Assembly (NCBI RefSeq): GCF_963678635.1
Contig: NC_087070.1
Coordinates: 10,450,539 to 10,514,538, forward strand
Reading direction: 5' to 3'
DNA length: 64,000 nucleotides
Source: Symsagittifera roscoffensis
Lineage: Eukaryota; Xenacoelomorpha; Acoela; Convolutidae
Shown here piece after piece: positions 21,568 through 31,499 of this stretch. A program made the position numbers and the translations under genes. The notes below the pieces were generated by a model. The model was not told the DNA's origin. It saw only the letters and a program-made list of their open reading frames with translations, and ran no database searches. How positions within the stretch are numbered: position 1 is the stretch's first letter; every line of letters begins with the position of its first letter.

Positions 21568-24500
21568 ATGCAGCGCAGGGACTCGTTAGGATCGACTACT
21601 AAAATTCCCAGGCTAAGCAAGGGAAGCACGCGGAAATTTAGAACTAGGCGTAGCCAAACCTCGTTTAGCAGCGCTTCCGACGCGTTTGCTGAAGACGAAT
21701 CGACTAAAGGTCAACCTGATCTTTCAGTGATCGAAATGAGACTAAGGAGCGAGAAAAACCTTGATGGCAATCAAGGGCGGAGCGCCGAGGCCGAGCCTGC
21801 GAGCGAAACGCCGGTGGATCCCTTTGACGAAGGGGAGCGAACGCTCATTCGACCCGACTTTGAGCCAGACGGGGTCCTCGAGCGAGAGGAAGTCGAGAGG
21901 ACAGAGGAGACCTCGGAGCGTTCCGAGGTCGAACCTCGGGAGGAAGTGTTGTACAGGGGAATGTCCAAATCAGAGACTAAGAGCTATAAATGGAGAAAGG
22001 AACCTTCACATCTGACAAGTGCACACTCGTCCTTGGCCAAACAGAGTAACAACGCGATGATGTCGAGTATGAGTCCGGGTGAAGAGCAGACGTTCTCGAA
22101 GGCCAAGAAGAGTTGGAAGTCCTTGTACGACGAACGCATGGCGTCACTACCAACTGTAGGTTTGACTTCCAGTGATGACTACCCGGAGATAACCCATCCG
22201 GATGTGAACTTCACACCGTGCCCAAGGAACGACATGAGCAGGGAGGCATCTTCTGCCTCGCCGACCAGGCCTATGTCAGATGGGATAACGATGGGAGCAT
22301 CATCAACGTTTGACAGACTGATGACGTCAATGCACAAGCAAAAGGGCGGTGCGTCATCAAGTACTAGGCTACAGCCACAGTTGACCTCGTCTTCTCTGGG
22401 GCTAACCCCGCCACTGGGGGCAGCTGGTGACATAAGTGATATGTTCGCTGGTGTGATGAATGGCCTGGATGAATTGAGGCGAGACATGACTAAGCGGATA
22501 GATCAAGTTGACGAGAGAGCTCACCATGGTCGAGAGAATTTGAAAGATGAGCTAACGCACGTGAAGTCGCAGGCGAGGTTTGATCAGGCTCAATTGATTC
22601 GTGACACCGATCAATGCCTGGCCGAGAGCCTGGCTCAGGCAAACAAAGAGTCAGAGGAAAGAGAGGCTAGGATGACAAGAGAGATCGAGCGATTGTTGAA
22701 TGATCATGATAATACCTACGCCCAAACGATGACTGGCCTGGAAAGGAGGTTGGACGCCAAATCTGACTTGATGATGCGGAAGCTTGACGCGATCCTGAAT
22801 GGGAATAATTGGCAGGAGCATTCCAACTCAAGGGAGCGCTCACGCCATGCGAATGTTGGAGATGGTACGGGCAATAGTGCCAGAGCCCAGCAAGGCTCGA
22901 GAACGAACTACGAACATAGAAACAAGGAGCGGCCAAGGGCAGCCCCTCAGAGGCCTGGCTGGACAAATCCAGTCCCACCGGAGGCAGATGCCACCCCGGA
23001 GACAAGATTGCCAACCGTGCCACAAGTCAGTTCAGTACCAGATCTGACTACAGTCTCACAAGACACAACGATGTATGCCTCGATGTTTGAGCCTCTGAAC
23101 AGATCTCTTGAAACATTCATCACCAAGCTCTCGAAGTCAACCGAGAGAGGAGAGAGGTCAAGAAGAACACTGAAAAAGCCGAAGTCATATAAAGACGAGT
23201 CAGACGGCTGCATTGATACTTGGATAGAGGTGATGAAGTTACACTTTGAGGAAGAGAATCTCTCCAAGAAACAAGAGTGCAGCGCGCTGACGAGCAACCT
23301 GGAGGGTACTGCATTAAATTGTGTAATGGCGAAAAGAGCCAATGAGAGAGACAGCGCTCGCAAGATATTCGACATCCTGCTGAATCGTTTCGGCTCTGGA
23401 GTACAAGGGCACCAGGCCATGGTGAAGTTCGAGAAGAGGCGTCAGAGAGATGAAGAATCAATAGATAAATTCTTGGACGACCTTGAATTGCTCAGAAGGA
23501 GGAGCAACCCGGATGAGAGAATATCCGAACGAAACTTGGCGATCGCTTCGAAGTTCATGGATGGTGTAAGGAGTGAGGAGTTGAAGACGATGTTGGCCAC
23601 TCACTTCACCCTGTCGCTTGACCAGGTACCCACGCCCGACGACTTGCGTATGAAGTCACGCGAGTATTTACTGATAAAACCGAGGGCGCAAAACCGTTAC
23701 AGCAATTATGGTAACTATAGCGGGACAAACACTGGTGCGAATTCCAGTTGGTACAAACCTCGCGATGACATGGACAAGAGGAGGTCGTGTGCGAATTGTG
23801 GTTCGATGGACCATCACGTTTCTGCGTGTTCTGCATACAAACAGAACATGAAGGCCATAGGCTACTTTCTCGAGGACGCTGACGCGACCGACGAGGATCA
23901 TGAAGAGTACGTGAGAGGGCTCATCATGAAATATGGTCCGAGGTGTTTCTTCTGTAATTTGGAGGGACACTTCAAGTCGGATTGTACTCAATTTTGGGAC
24001 GCAGTAGCGGACGCGAAACATCCCCGCCACGAAGAGGCGCTTTCGGGTGTCAAGGCCAGTCGAGCACGTCTGATGAACGAGGCTGAATCTCGGAGAAAGG
24101 AAACGACACCGAGCACCTTTGCGACCAAAAAGGTTAAGACATGGCCTGACGAGGTGGTAGCCTCGAACCTCGAAGCAGAGTCGTCTAGTCCACTCAAGGT
24201 GGATTACGGCCTGGCGGCAAGGACAGCGCTGCAGAATGTCAAACAGGACCTTTCCACGAAAGAAGTGGAGCAATGGGTAAGGTCGGAGCTGGAGAGCACA
24301 GATCTTCGGGAAAGTCTTAATGTCCTGAGTAAGACGACAAGAGCAGAAGATGAAAAAGAGCCCAAGAAACAGGGACTAAAACTGAACGTTATATCTGGCA
24401 AGACTTTCGGCATGACGAAGGCAGGGACCAAAATAATGTCTATCATCTCAGTCGCAGGGCACCAGGTGGTCAAGAACCTGAGCGAGCCATCCGAGATTAC

Positions 24501-27500
24501 ACTGGTCCACCTGGACATCTATGCCGACTACCTGAAGGAGAAGGATCCCAAACTGGACTCCAGGGCAGTGCGAGCGCTGCTCACAACGGGAGGTCCGAGG
24601 CTGATGAAAGTGGACGGACATTATATCGATGTCCATGGCCCTTACCCGATTCTGATGAACGTGGATGGCATCAATATCTACACGAAAGCTCACATAACTG
24701 ATGCGAACGATCAGGCTGGCCGGATATACATTGGTCAAGAGGAGCTGAAGGTCAGACGAATCGGTAACAACGCGATGCTCGAACAAGATGCTGTGCATAT
24801 TGGTTGCGAGGCAGATCTGGCCGCACACGTTCTGGACGTGCAAGGCAGACAACTTTCAGTAAAGGGGCTGCTAGACACGGGAGCAGTGGTTAGTGTCATG
24901 CCAGTCAAAACTTGGACCGACATGGGTTTCGAAAGATCGGATCTCATACCGACAAACATCAGGTTGGCAGCTGCCAATCAGGGAGCGATCTATGTCGCCG
25001 GACGAACCCCGATCATCTCACTGCAGCTTGGAGGAAGACATCTTTGGATGAGCTTCCTAGTAGTAGAGAATTTGGATGAATCCGACCAGTTCATCCTAGG
25101 AAGGGATTTCGTTCGCAACTTTGACGTCACGATTGATCTCAATGACGGATTGATTAGGATCAAGGATCCTGAAAGAAAGTATGAGAAAAGACCCCTTAAT
25201 AAGATCTTAATTAATCAGGCCAAGGTGCCGATTTTTCTGGATCGAAAAGTTAGATTGAAACCGAACCAAGCCGTAGTAGCGACGTTTAGGATGAGGAACT
25301 TGAATGAACTCAGCAATGACAGACAGGTGTGTCTGGTACCAAATCCAAACAGTAAAAGCTCGGCTATTTTAGGAAGAAGCTTCTCACTCACTCAGAGCGG
25401 ACTGTGTGTGAGTGTGTTATTGAACACAGAAGCAACAACAGTGACAATACAGAGGGGAAAGAAACTTGGCTACGCTTTGCCTCTGAACACAGACTTTCTG
25501 AGTGTGGAGAACTTGAAGAAGTTTGACGTAACTAAATGTCCATTACATGCGAACCAAGAATGTATAATGAAAAGAGTAATTGAATTGAAATCTTCTAGGA
25601 AATTGTTTTCAATGAAGTCGGAAACAGATGATGGGCTGTCTAGTTGTTCCAACTTTCCTGAGAGGCCGACGGAAGCAGAGTTAGCAGCGAATAGGCCTGT
25701 CCTACCTGAGATAGAACATCTGAAGGGTAAAATATCTGACAAGGAACTAGATTCGCTTAGGGCGGTGCTAGATCGGAACGCAGACGTTTTTTCAAAGCAT
25801 AAGGCCGATATAGGTTGTTGCAATTTTGTAGAGCACGAGATTGAGATAGAAGAGGGCTCGGTACCTCATAGGGAAGGGGCGAGAAGAATGACCCCAAATA
25901 AGTCAGAAGCGTGTAGGAAGGAAATTGAAATGTTAATGGAGTACGACATGATTGAGCCGTCGAAGTCCCCATGGGCTTGTGGCGTGGTCATGGCGAAAAA
26001 GAAAGGGGGACAACTCAGATTTTGTTGTGATTTCCGTTATCTGAACGCAGTGACTATAAAGGACGCATACCCGATTCCCCGCATCGATGAGAGCCTATCC
26101 AAGCTGGGAGACGCTAAGTTCTTCACGACGTTGGATTTGGGCTCCGCATTCTGGCAAGTGCCACTCAGAAAGCAAGATCGAGAGAAAACAGGTTTCGCGT
26201 GTGAGCTGGGACTCTTCCAGTGGAAGAGGATGCCATTCGGATTGTGCAACGCGACGGCCACATTCCAGCGACTGATGGCCCAGGCACTCACGAGCGTCAC
26301 TAAGAAATACGGGAATCTCATCATGTGTTATGTCGATGATGTTGTGATTGCAACACCAACCCTAGAAGACCACATAGAGAGGTTGGAGGAGGTGTTTTCT
26401 TGCATGAAGCAGGCGGGTCTGAAATGCAAACCCTCTAAGTGTGAAATCCTCAGGGATTCCATAAAGTATTTGGGCCGCCTGGTTGACAAACATGGAGTGA
26501 GACCAGATCCCGAAGCAGTTGAAGCGGTGTTGACCTGGAAGGCACCTAAAACAGATACACAGTTGATGAGTTTTCTGGGATTCGCCAATTATTATCGTGA
26601 GTTCATCAAGGGGTATGCTGACAAAATATACCCCATGCAGAGATTGATGAGAAACAAGGGCAAAAAGTTCACCTGGACTGATGAGGCACAAGTCTCATTT
26701 GAAAACATCAAACGTGAACTTTGCGAGGCACCGGTCCTCGGCATGCCAACGGAGAAGGGAATGTTCGTGCTGGACACGGATGCATCAGTGGTTGCGATAT
26801 CAGGCATACTTCACCAAGAGCAGGAGTGGAACGGGAGAACGGTTCTTCGTCCGATAGCTTATGGAAGTAAAGTCCTGAGTGACACTGAGATGAAGTACGG
26901 CGCACCAAAAGCGGAGATGTTTGCTGTGATCACGTTCGTGGAAAAATACAGGGCCTACCTGGGGAGTGCTCCATTCAAGTTACGTGTGGACAATCGTGCC
27001 CTTGCCTGGCTGAAAACCTATTCGATGGATCAAAGCTACATTGGTCGTTGGATCGTGCGCTTGGATGGATACCACATGATCATAGAGCACCGTACCCGTG
27101 ACAAGCACCAGAACGCAGATAGCCTCAGTAAAAAGACAGAATTTTATGAGCGCCTCGAGGAGAAGCAGGCTAACCAATCAGAGATCAAAGAGGGGTTTTC
27201 CTTTCTGGACAAAGAAACCTACGATAAGCTGCCACTTACTAGGTGGTTAGACAAATCAGGACATCCTATACCTGGACACCCTGACCTTCCAGTGGAGACG
27301 GCCGCGGAGATAAAGCTTTTAGCCAGAGGCGAACCCGTTCCGTTGGACCTGCTAGTCCGATCCAACTTGGTACAGCAAGAACTGACCAGGCTGGGTATAA
27401 ACAGCATCGCTTTACTGAATAAGACGGTGAACGTGGCGCCGGACGTCATGGGAAAACTCCGTGACTTGTTGGATAGGGAAGTGAATAGGCATGATCGTGA

Positions 27501-30500
27501 ACGGATAGAGACCATGCAGAGGTTGACTGTCACCGAGAGAACGGAGAAGAGGCCAGAGTCCATTCGCAGCCGAGGCGTTGAACGGGATTGCAGGTCGATC
27601 GTCAACCAGCTGGTGACCTCGATGCCGAAAGAAGTATTGTTGAGAACTTCGTTCACTGAATATGGAACATCGAATCAAAACCAAGCTACTGAGGAAGTCA
27701 GGATCAGGTCGAAATCTAGCTTCACGAGGAGAGTGCACTTCACGGATGCAAAAGAGGAATACGAGCCAAGCCCAGATTGTTCGTCCGTGGACGAGACAAT
27801 GTCCGGGGAGTCTGACACCTTCGAGCCAGTCAAGGACGTCTCCTCTGATGAGTCAGACACCTTTGAACCCGTGCAGGACGACTTGTCCGGGGAGAGGTTG
27901 ACTAGACCACCTAGGGGCAGAATTTTGTCCGGGGAGTCGGGTTCAAAGCGACCGATGGACAGAGTTTTGTCCGGGGAGTCGAGAAACATCTCAGACAACT
28001 TGGAATATGATGTTGAGGAATCAGTCGACTCAAGTGGTGACTCGAGACCCCAGTCCTGGGACAACACGTCTGAAACAACTTCCAATTCCGATGTGTCAGA
28101 GATCGCAATCCACTCCTTGTTGGTGGACTGGAAGCAGCGTGGGCTGGACCGAGAAACACATCAGGATCCAGACAGGGACAGATACACCTCAGATGAAGAG
28201 GGCACTGTGGTAGATAATGCCGCAGACGAGCTCGAGCTGATAGCAGTTTCAAAACGCCCAACCAGATTGCTGCCACATGGTACGGTCGTCCGTACCAATC
28301 TGGAACCATCTGTGCAAGAAGCGACGCCTTTGAAAAAGATATGGTGTGTCAAGTTGATGGACGATGCTCATGCTCCGGAGATAATGAGTGGGCAAATGGA
28401 CGTGGTGAAGACGTATTTGAAAGCCAGGTACAGGCTGTCGGATCTCCTGAGGGCTCAACGAAATGATAGAATGACGAGCAGTCTGAAAAGATGGATCGAG
28501 AATGGAGCACCTGACAAGGGAGACTTGGAAGAAGACAGCTACAAAATCCTGAAGCAGTTTTACCTGAAGAGAAAAGACTTGTTGTACCTGAATAAGGACG
28601 GAATCGTAGCCTGTAAGCGCAAGGAGGAGGACAAGGTCCTTTATAAATACAACTCAATAGTGTTACCACAGTTGTACCAGACTGAATTGCTCTTTCGCTC
28701 ACATGATCAGATGGGACATCAAGGCGTGGACAAAGTGTATAACAGGATACAAAAACGATTCGAATGGCCGGGATTGAAGAAGGCTTGTGAGAAATGGATA
28801 GCCGCATGCCTGTCTTGTCAACAGGCAAAGGATCCCAGGAAACTAAGGTTCCCCCTACAGTCAATAGAATCGTCAGGTTTCAACGAAGTGGTGCAAATTG
28901 ATCATCAGAAAATCTGCATGACAGCAACGGGCTATAATCAGGTGCTGGTAATGATCGACCATTTTACGAAGTACGCGGAGGCAGCACCCTGCATGACAGC
29001 GTCGGCAGAAGAAACATGCGATCATTTGATAAACGTGTGGATAGCAAGGCATGGCTGCCCCATCACGTTCCAATCGGACAATGGCAAAGCAATCGTAGGT
29101 GATCTCACGAAAGAGTTAATGAAAAGGTCGCAGGTAGCGCAGGCCCACTCGACCACTTATCACCCGCAAACGAATGGCCTAGTCGAGAGGCAGAATCGCA
29201 CACTGGTATCCATGTTGAGAGTCTACTGCTCACGCTATATGGATGACTGGGACAAGCACTTGCCGCAAGTGATGGGTGCTTACAACAGCACGGAGCATTC
29301 CACCACGGGAATAAGTCCGCATATGATGCTGACGGGTCATGAAAAAGCACTCCCGTTAACGTTCTTCTACCCTGAATATGAAGGGAAGAGGACAGCACCG
29401 CAAACGTACGTGCGGGACGTTATTAGAAGACAACAGGACCTCAATGACTTATGCAGGAGGAATACGCAACAGGCGCAAATTAGACAAAAAAGGAGGTTTG
29501 ATAAAAGAACAGCCGATGCAAAAGCCTACTCAGTTGGCGATTACGTCTGGGTGTTCCAGGAAGTGGTTCCACCAAAAGGAACCAAGAAACTATTAAAGAA
29601 ATGGCGTGGTCCATTTCAGATAACAGAGGTGCATCAAGGAGGTCGTTTTTATCGGCTGAGCACCGGAAGAGCGGCTCATTACGAGAATATCAAACCACAC
29701 AACGCCTCGTCCGAGGATTGGTGCATCCCAGCGGACATGCAAGAGGGAGACTATTTAATAGTGGATCCTGCTTGTGAAGTGAATGAAAGGGGTACTCGCG
29801 ACAAGAACGACGGGAATGAGATGGTGGACAATTGTGATCTACCACTGGATCTCGAGTTGACTGAGCGAGTAGAGGTGGACGATGAAACTCTACCCTATGC
29901 CGAAGAAGACTGGGATTGCCCGGAACAAACCGAAATTGACAAAGGAATACAGCCTGACTTTCCGCTCACTATGGAGACACGCCAAAGTAAGAGGGGAAAA
30001 AACCAGAAGAAATACAATCCGTATGGCGAGGACTTCGTTGTAGACCGGATAGTAGTGAGTGATGTCATAGACTCGCTGGTGCGGCTGGACGAAGTAGCAA
30101 TGCTAGAAGAAATCGACCTTGTGAACGATATGGATCAAGATTGGATCGACGATCGATCAGAACCGGAAGTGGAGTTCGAACCAGAAGCGGAACAGACTCA
30201 TGAGCAAGAACTAACAAACTTGCGCGTGCTCGAATGGCTCCACGATCTGCCGACAGATCCAAAAGAGACGATCCTGACGATTCAGGACGTCGACAGAGAC
30301 GGCGTCAAATACATCAGTCATGACAATACCGAGTCCAACTGGGTCGCCCCAGATGGTCCTCTACGTGTTCCACAATCCAACCTCGGTCTCCTAGACTTTG
30401 GGCGATCGACGGGGACGTCGATGGATATTTTTGTCCGGGGAGTGGGGGTAGGACTCACCCACACCGAAAATCTCATAATAAAAAAATTGAAATCGGCAAG

Positions 30501-31050
30501 GGAAACCGGAGAACTAGAGACAGAGGGCGAGAATGCTAAGAAACCACCTTTTGGACGAATCTTTGAATCGTATTTTGATCTCCCGAACCACTATTCGAAC
30601 AATATCGTTATAACGGACAGCGATTTCATACTCACGGAACGCACGTGCGCCATAGCGATAACTGCGGACGTAAGCTTTAAAACAGCACTAGCGGCCGACT
30701 TTAAAAGAGAGTACAAGAATATCGAGTTTTTATGGAAACAGAGGCCGGGTGTAGGAGGAATGATAGCGTTACCCCCTGTTGCATCACAGATACCAGGGAA
30801 ATATTTGTGTTTTTTGGTTACGAAAGCTACTGATAGGCAACACGTGAATCCGGAGAGCTTGGTGTTGGCCTTGACTCGACTTAGGGATTTCCTGGTTGAG
30901 AGAGGTGTGACCTCTCTCTCGTTGCCAGTATACGATCCTAATAGGGGAAAGCTACATCCGAGAGAGTTGTACGCTCTTGTGCATGTGATATTTTCAGAGA
31001 CTGACATAGAGGTTTACTTACATAAGAAATACTATCTGAGCATATGCTAA
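21568..31050 (+). CDS. Gag-Pol polyprotein with C-terminal macrodomain-like module (ORF1, element 2)
   Basis: 3160 codons, one uninterrupted frame, from the first ATG at 21568 (context AAAACTATGC). A roughly 500-residue N-terminal region is low-complexity and then coiled coil. Next come Gag capsid-like (about 23080-23640), zinc knuckles CX2CX4HX4C at 23788-23829 and 23944-23985, retropepsin LLDTGA (about 24868) with ILGRDF, RT with YVDD at 26329-26340, RNase H with LDTDAS (about 26770) and VDNRA, a charged spacer with SGE repeats, and integrase (about 28690-29500) with HX4H..CLSC, QID, SDNG and VERQNR. A GPY/F-type WRGPF tail (about 29605), an acidic linker and a macrodomain-like end (about 30595-31047) close it. 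Gag and Pol are fused without a frameshift. At twice the usual size it presumably needs protease processing. All catalytic motifs are present, so it is likely active or recently so. Confidence 0.96.
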   Translation: MQRRDSLGSTTKIPRLSKGSTRKFRTRRSQTSFSSASDAFAEDESTKGQPDLSVIEMRLRSEKNLDGNQGRSAEAEPASETPVDPFDEGERTLIRPDFEPDGVLEREEVERTEETSERSEVEPREEVLYRGMSKSETKSYKWRKEPSHLTSAHSSLAKQSNNAMMSSMSPGEEQTFSKAKKSWKSLYDERMASLPTVGLTSSDDYPEITHPDVNFTPCPRNDMSREASSASPTRPMSDGITMGASSTFDRLMTSMHKQKGGASSSTRLQPQLTSSSLGLTPPLGAAGDISDMFAGVMNGLDELRRDMTKRIDQVDERAHHGRENLKDELTHVKSQARFDQAQLIRDTDQCLAESLAQANKESEEREARMTREIERLLNDHDNTYAQTMTGLERRLDAKSDLMMRKLDAILNGNNWQEHSNSRERSRHANVGDGTGNSARAQQGSRTNYEHRNKERPRAAPQRPGWTNPVPPEADATPETRLPTVPQVSSVPDLTTVSQDTTMYASMFEPLNRSLETFITKLSKSTERGERSRRTLKKPKSYKDESDGCIDTWIEVMKLHFEEENLSKKQECSALTSNLEGTALNCVMAKRANERDSARKIFDILLNRFGSGVQGHQAMVKFEKRRQRDEESIDKFLDDLELLRRRSNPDERISERNLAIASKFMDGVRSEELKTMLATHFTLSLDQVPTPDDLRMKSREYLLIKPRAQNRYSNYGNYSGTNTGANSSWYKPRDDMDKRRSCANCGSMDHHVSACSAYKQNMKAIGYFLEDADATDEDHEEYVRGLIMKYGPRCFFCNLEGHFKSDCTQFWDAVADAKHPRHEEALSGVKASRARLMNEAESRRKETTPSTFATKKVKTWPDEVVASNLEAESSSPLKVDYGLAARTALQNVKQDLSTKEVEQWVRSELESTDLRESLNVLSKTTRAEDEKEPKKQGLKLNVISGKTFGMTKAGTKIMSIISVAGHQVVKNLSEPSEITLVHLDIYADYLKEKDPKLDSRAVRALLTTGGPRLMKVDGHYIDVHGPYPILMNVDGINIYTKAHITDANDQAGRIYIGQEELKVRRIGNNAMLEQDAVHIGCEADLAAHVLDVQGRQLSVKGLLDTGAVVSVMPVKTWTDMGFERSDLIPTNIRLAAANQGAIYVAGRTPIISLQLGGRHLWMSFLVVENLDESDQFILGRDFVRNFDVTIDLNDGLIRIKDPERKYEKRPLNKILINQAKVPIFLDRKVRLKPNQAVVATFRMRNLNELSNDRQVCLVPNPNSKSSAILGRSFSLTQSGLCVSVLLNTEATTVTIQRGKKLGYALPLNTDFLSVENLKKFDVTKCPLHANQECIMKRVIELKSSRKLFSMKSETDDGLSSCSNFPERPTEAELAANRPVLPEIEHLKGKISDKELDSLRAVLDRNADVFSKHKADIGCCNFVEHEIEIEEGSVPHREGARRMTPNKSEACRKEIEMLMEYDMIEPSKSPWACGVVMAKKKGGQLRFCCDFRYLNAVTIKDAYPIPRIDESLSKLGDAKFFTTLDLGSAFWQVPLRKQDREKTGFACELGLFQWKRMPFGLCNATATFQRLMAQALTSVTKKYGNLIMCYVDDVVIATPTLEDHIERLEEVFSCMKQAGLKCKPSKCEILRDSIKYLGRLVDKHGVRPDPEAVEAVLTWKAPKTDTQLMSFLGFANYYREFIKGYADKIYPMQRLMRNKGKKFTWTDEAQVSFENIKRELCEAPVLGMPTEKGMFVLDTDASVVAISGILHQEQEWNGRTVLRPIAYGSKVLSDTEMKYGAPKAEMFAVITFVEKYRAYLGSAPFKLRVDNRALAWLKTYSMDQSYIGRWIVRLDGYHMIIEHRTRDKHQNADSLSKKTEFYERLEEKQANQSEIKEGFSFLDKETYDKLPLTRWLDKSGHPIPGHPDLPVETAAEIKLLARGEPVPLDLLVRSNLVQQELTRLGINSIALLNKTVNVAPDVMGKLRDLLDREVNRHDRERIETMQRLTVTERTEKRPESIRSRGVERDCRSIVNQLVTSMPKEVLLRTSFTEYGTSNQNQATEEVRIRSKSSFTRRVHFTDAKEEYEPSPDCSSVDETMSGESDTFEPVKDVSSDESDTFEPVQDDLSGERLTRPPRGRILSGESGSKRPMDRVLSGESRNISDNLEYDVEESVDSSGDSRPQSWDNTSETTSNSDVSEIAIHSLLVDWKQRGLDRETHQDPDRDRYTSDEEGTVVDNAADELELIAVSKRPTRLLPHGTVVRTNLEPSVQEATPLKKIWCVKLMDDAHAPEIMSGQMDVVKTYLKARYRLSDLLRAQRNDRMTSSLKRWIENGAPDKGDLEEDSYKILKQFYLKRKDLLYLNKDGIVACKRKEEDKVLYKYNSIVLPQLYQTELLFRSHDQMGHQGVDKVYNRIQKRFEWPGLKKACEKWIAACLSCQQAKDPRKLRFPLQSIESSGFNEVVQIDHQKICMTATGYNQVLVMIDHFTKYAEAAPCMTASAEETCDHLINVWIARHGCPITFQSDNGKAIVGDLTKELMKRSQVAQAHSTTYHPQTNGLVERQNRTLVSMLRVYCSRYMDDWDKHLPQVMGAYNSTEHSTTGISPHMMLTGHEKALPLTFFYPEYEGKRTAPQTYVRDVIRRQQDLNDLCRRNTQQAQIRQKRRFDKRTADAKAYSVGDYVWVFQEVVPPKGTKKLLKKWRGPFQITEVHQGGRFYRLSTGRAAHYENIKPHNASSEDWCIPADMQEGDYLIVDPACEVNERGTRDKNDGNEMVDNCDLPLDLELTERVEVDDETLPYAEEDWDCPEQTEIDKGIQPDFPLTMETRQSKRGKNQKKYNPYGEDFVVDRIVVSDVIDSLVRLDEVAMLEEIDLVNDMDQDWIDDRSEPEVEFEPEAEQTHEQELTNLRVLEWLHDLPTDPKETILTIQDVDRDGVKYISHDNTESNWVAPDGPLRVPQSNLGLLDFGRSTGTSMDIFVRGVGVGLTHTENLIIKKLKSARETGELETEGENAKKPPFGRIFESYFDLPNHYSNNIVITDSDFILTERTCAIAITADVSFKTALAADFKREYKNIEFLWKQRPGVGGMIALPPVASQIPGKYLCFLVTKATDRQHVNPESLVLALTRLRDFLVERGVTSLSLPVYDPNRGKLHPRELYALVHVIFSETDIEVYLHKKYYLSIC
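27800..27979 (+). repeat. Cluster of PPT-like motifs in the RNaseH-integrase spacer, element 2
   Basis: Four copies of (T)TGTCCGGGGAG end at 27810, 27894, 27936 and 27976, each read as SGE. A fifth, degenerate copy (TCCTCTGATGAG, about 27841) still reads as SDE. Copies share TTTTG before TCCGGGGAG in the last two. Element 1 has three at 6081-6224, at different spacing. Confidence 0.75.
30410..30461 (+). promoter_or_regulatory. Candidate central polypurine tract, element 2
   Basis: ATATTTTTGTCCGGGGAGTG plus GGGGTAGG (about 30425-30450) is a U-rich box followed by a purine tract, like the 3' polypurine tract. The block matches element 1 at 8671-8722 with a single difference, in sharp contrast to the silent-site divergence around it. 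Read as FVRGVG, a different frame from the SGE copies. Confidence 0.6.
30595..31047 (+). other. Macrodomain-like module at the ORF1 C terminus
   Basis: About 150 residues with the order DxDFIL, AIAITADVSFKTALAADFKR, GKYLCFLVTKA, LRDFLVERGVTSLSLPVYD and IFSETDIEVYLHKK. This follows the TARG1/OARD1-like macrodomain pattern (de-ADP-ribosylating enzymes). The glycine-rich MGAGIA loop is FKTALA, and the GCGLD loop is YDPNRGKL in both elements. The lysine of the (I/V)TK motif is kept. The fold call comes from motif order by eye; activity is uncertain. Confidence 0.68.
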
Positions 31051-31491
31051 GAATTGCGCTCGGCGATAAGTGGTTTTTATTAAGTTGCTCGATAAGAATT
31101 AGAGTCAAGTTTTAGGTTAGGTTTTAGGTACATTATTAGGGATCAGGTTTTTATATGATAGTATAGGTGTGTGATGTTTATGTGTTTATGTTATGTTATT
31201 GTTATGATATGTTTTATGTTTGTGTCATCAAGGTGACAGCGCTTATTCGTGCTACTCTGACAAAGATAAAGGTGGACGATCCACCTTGGTGCTAAATTTT
31301 AAATCAGAATTGTGAAGAGAATTTCAATGGAGAGTTTTAAAGAATGATTGATGTTACATCCTAAAATGATGGTTCTAAGTCGCGACCTGTTTTTTAGATC
31401 TTGATTGATCGAAAATTGTTTACTGAACACTGAATCAGAAGAGACAGAGAGAAATTACACGACACGACAAGAAGAATCAACATGAAAAGAA
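31051..31491 (+). other. ORF1-ORF2 spacer, element 2
   Basis: 441 bp, with a T/G-rich part full of TTATG/TGTTATG repeats (31150-31235) like element 1's spacer, then a purine-rich stretch before ORF2. It could hold a splice acceptor or an internal initiation signal for ORF2; I see no decisive motif. Confidence 0.55.
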
Positions 31492-31499
31492 ATGGGTGA
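31482..31499 (+). CDS. 5-codon upstream ORF overlapping the ORF2 start
   Basis: ATG AAA AGA AAT GGG TGA overlaps the ORF2 ATG at 31492 by 8 bases in another frame. Such a minimal ORF could delay or re-route ribosomes to the ORF2 start. Element 1 lacks the ATG at the aligned place, so the feature is not conserved and may be incidental. Confidence 0.3.
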   Translation: MKRNG

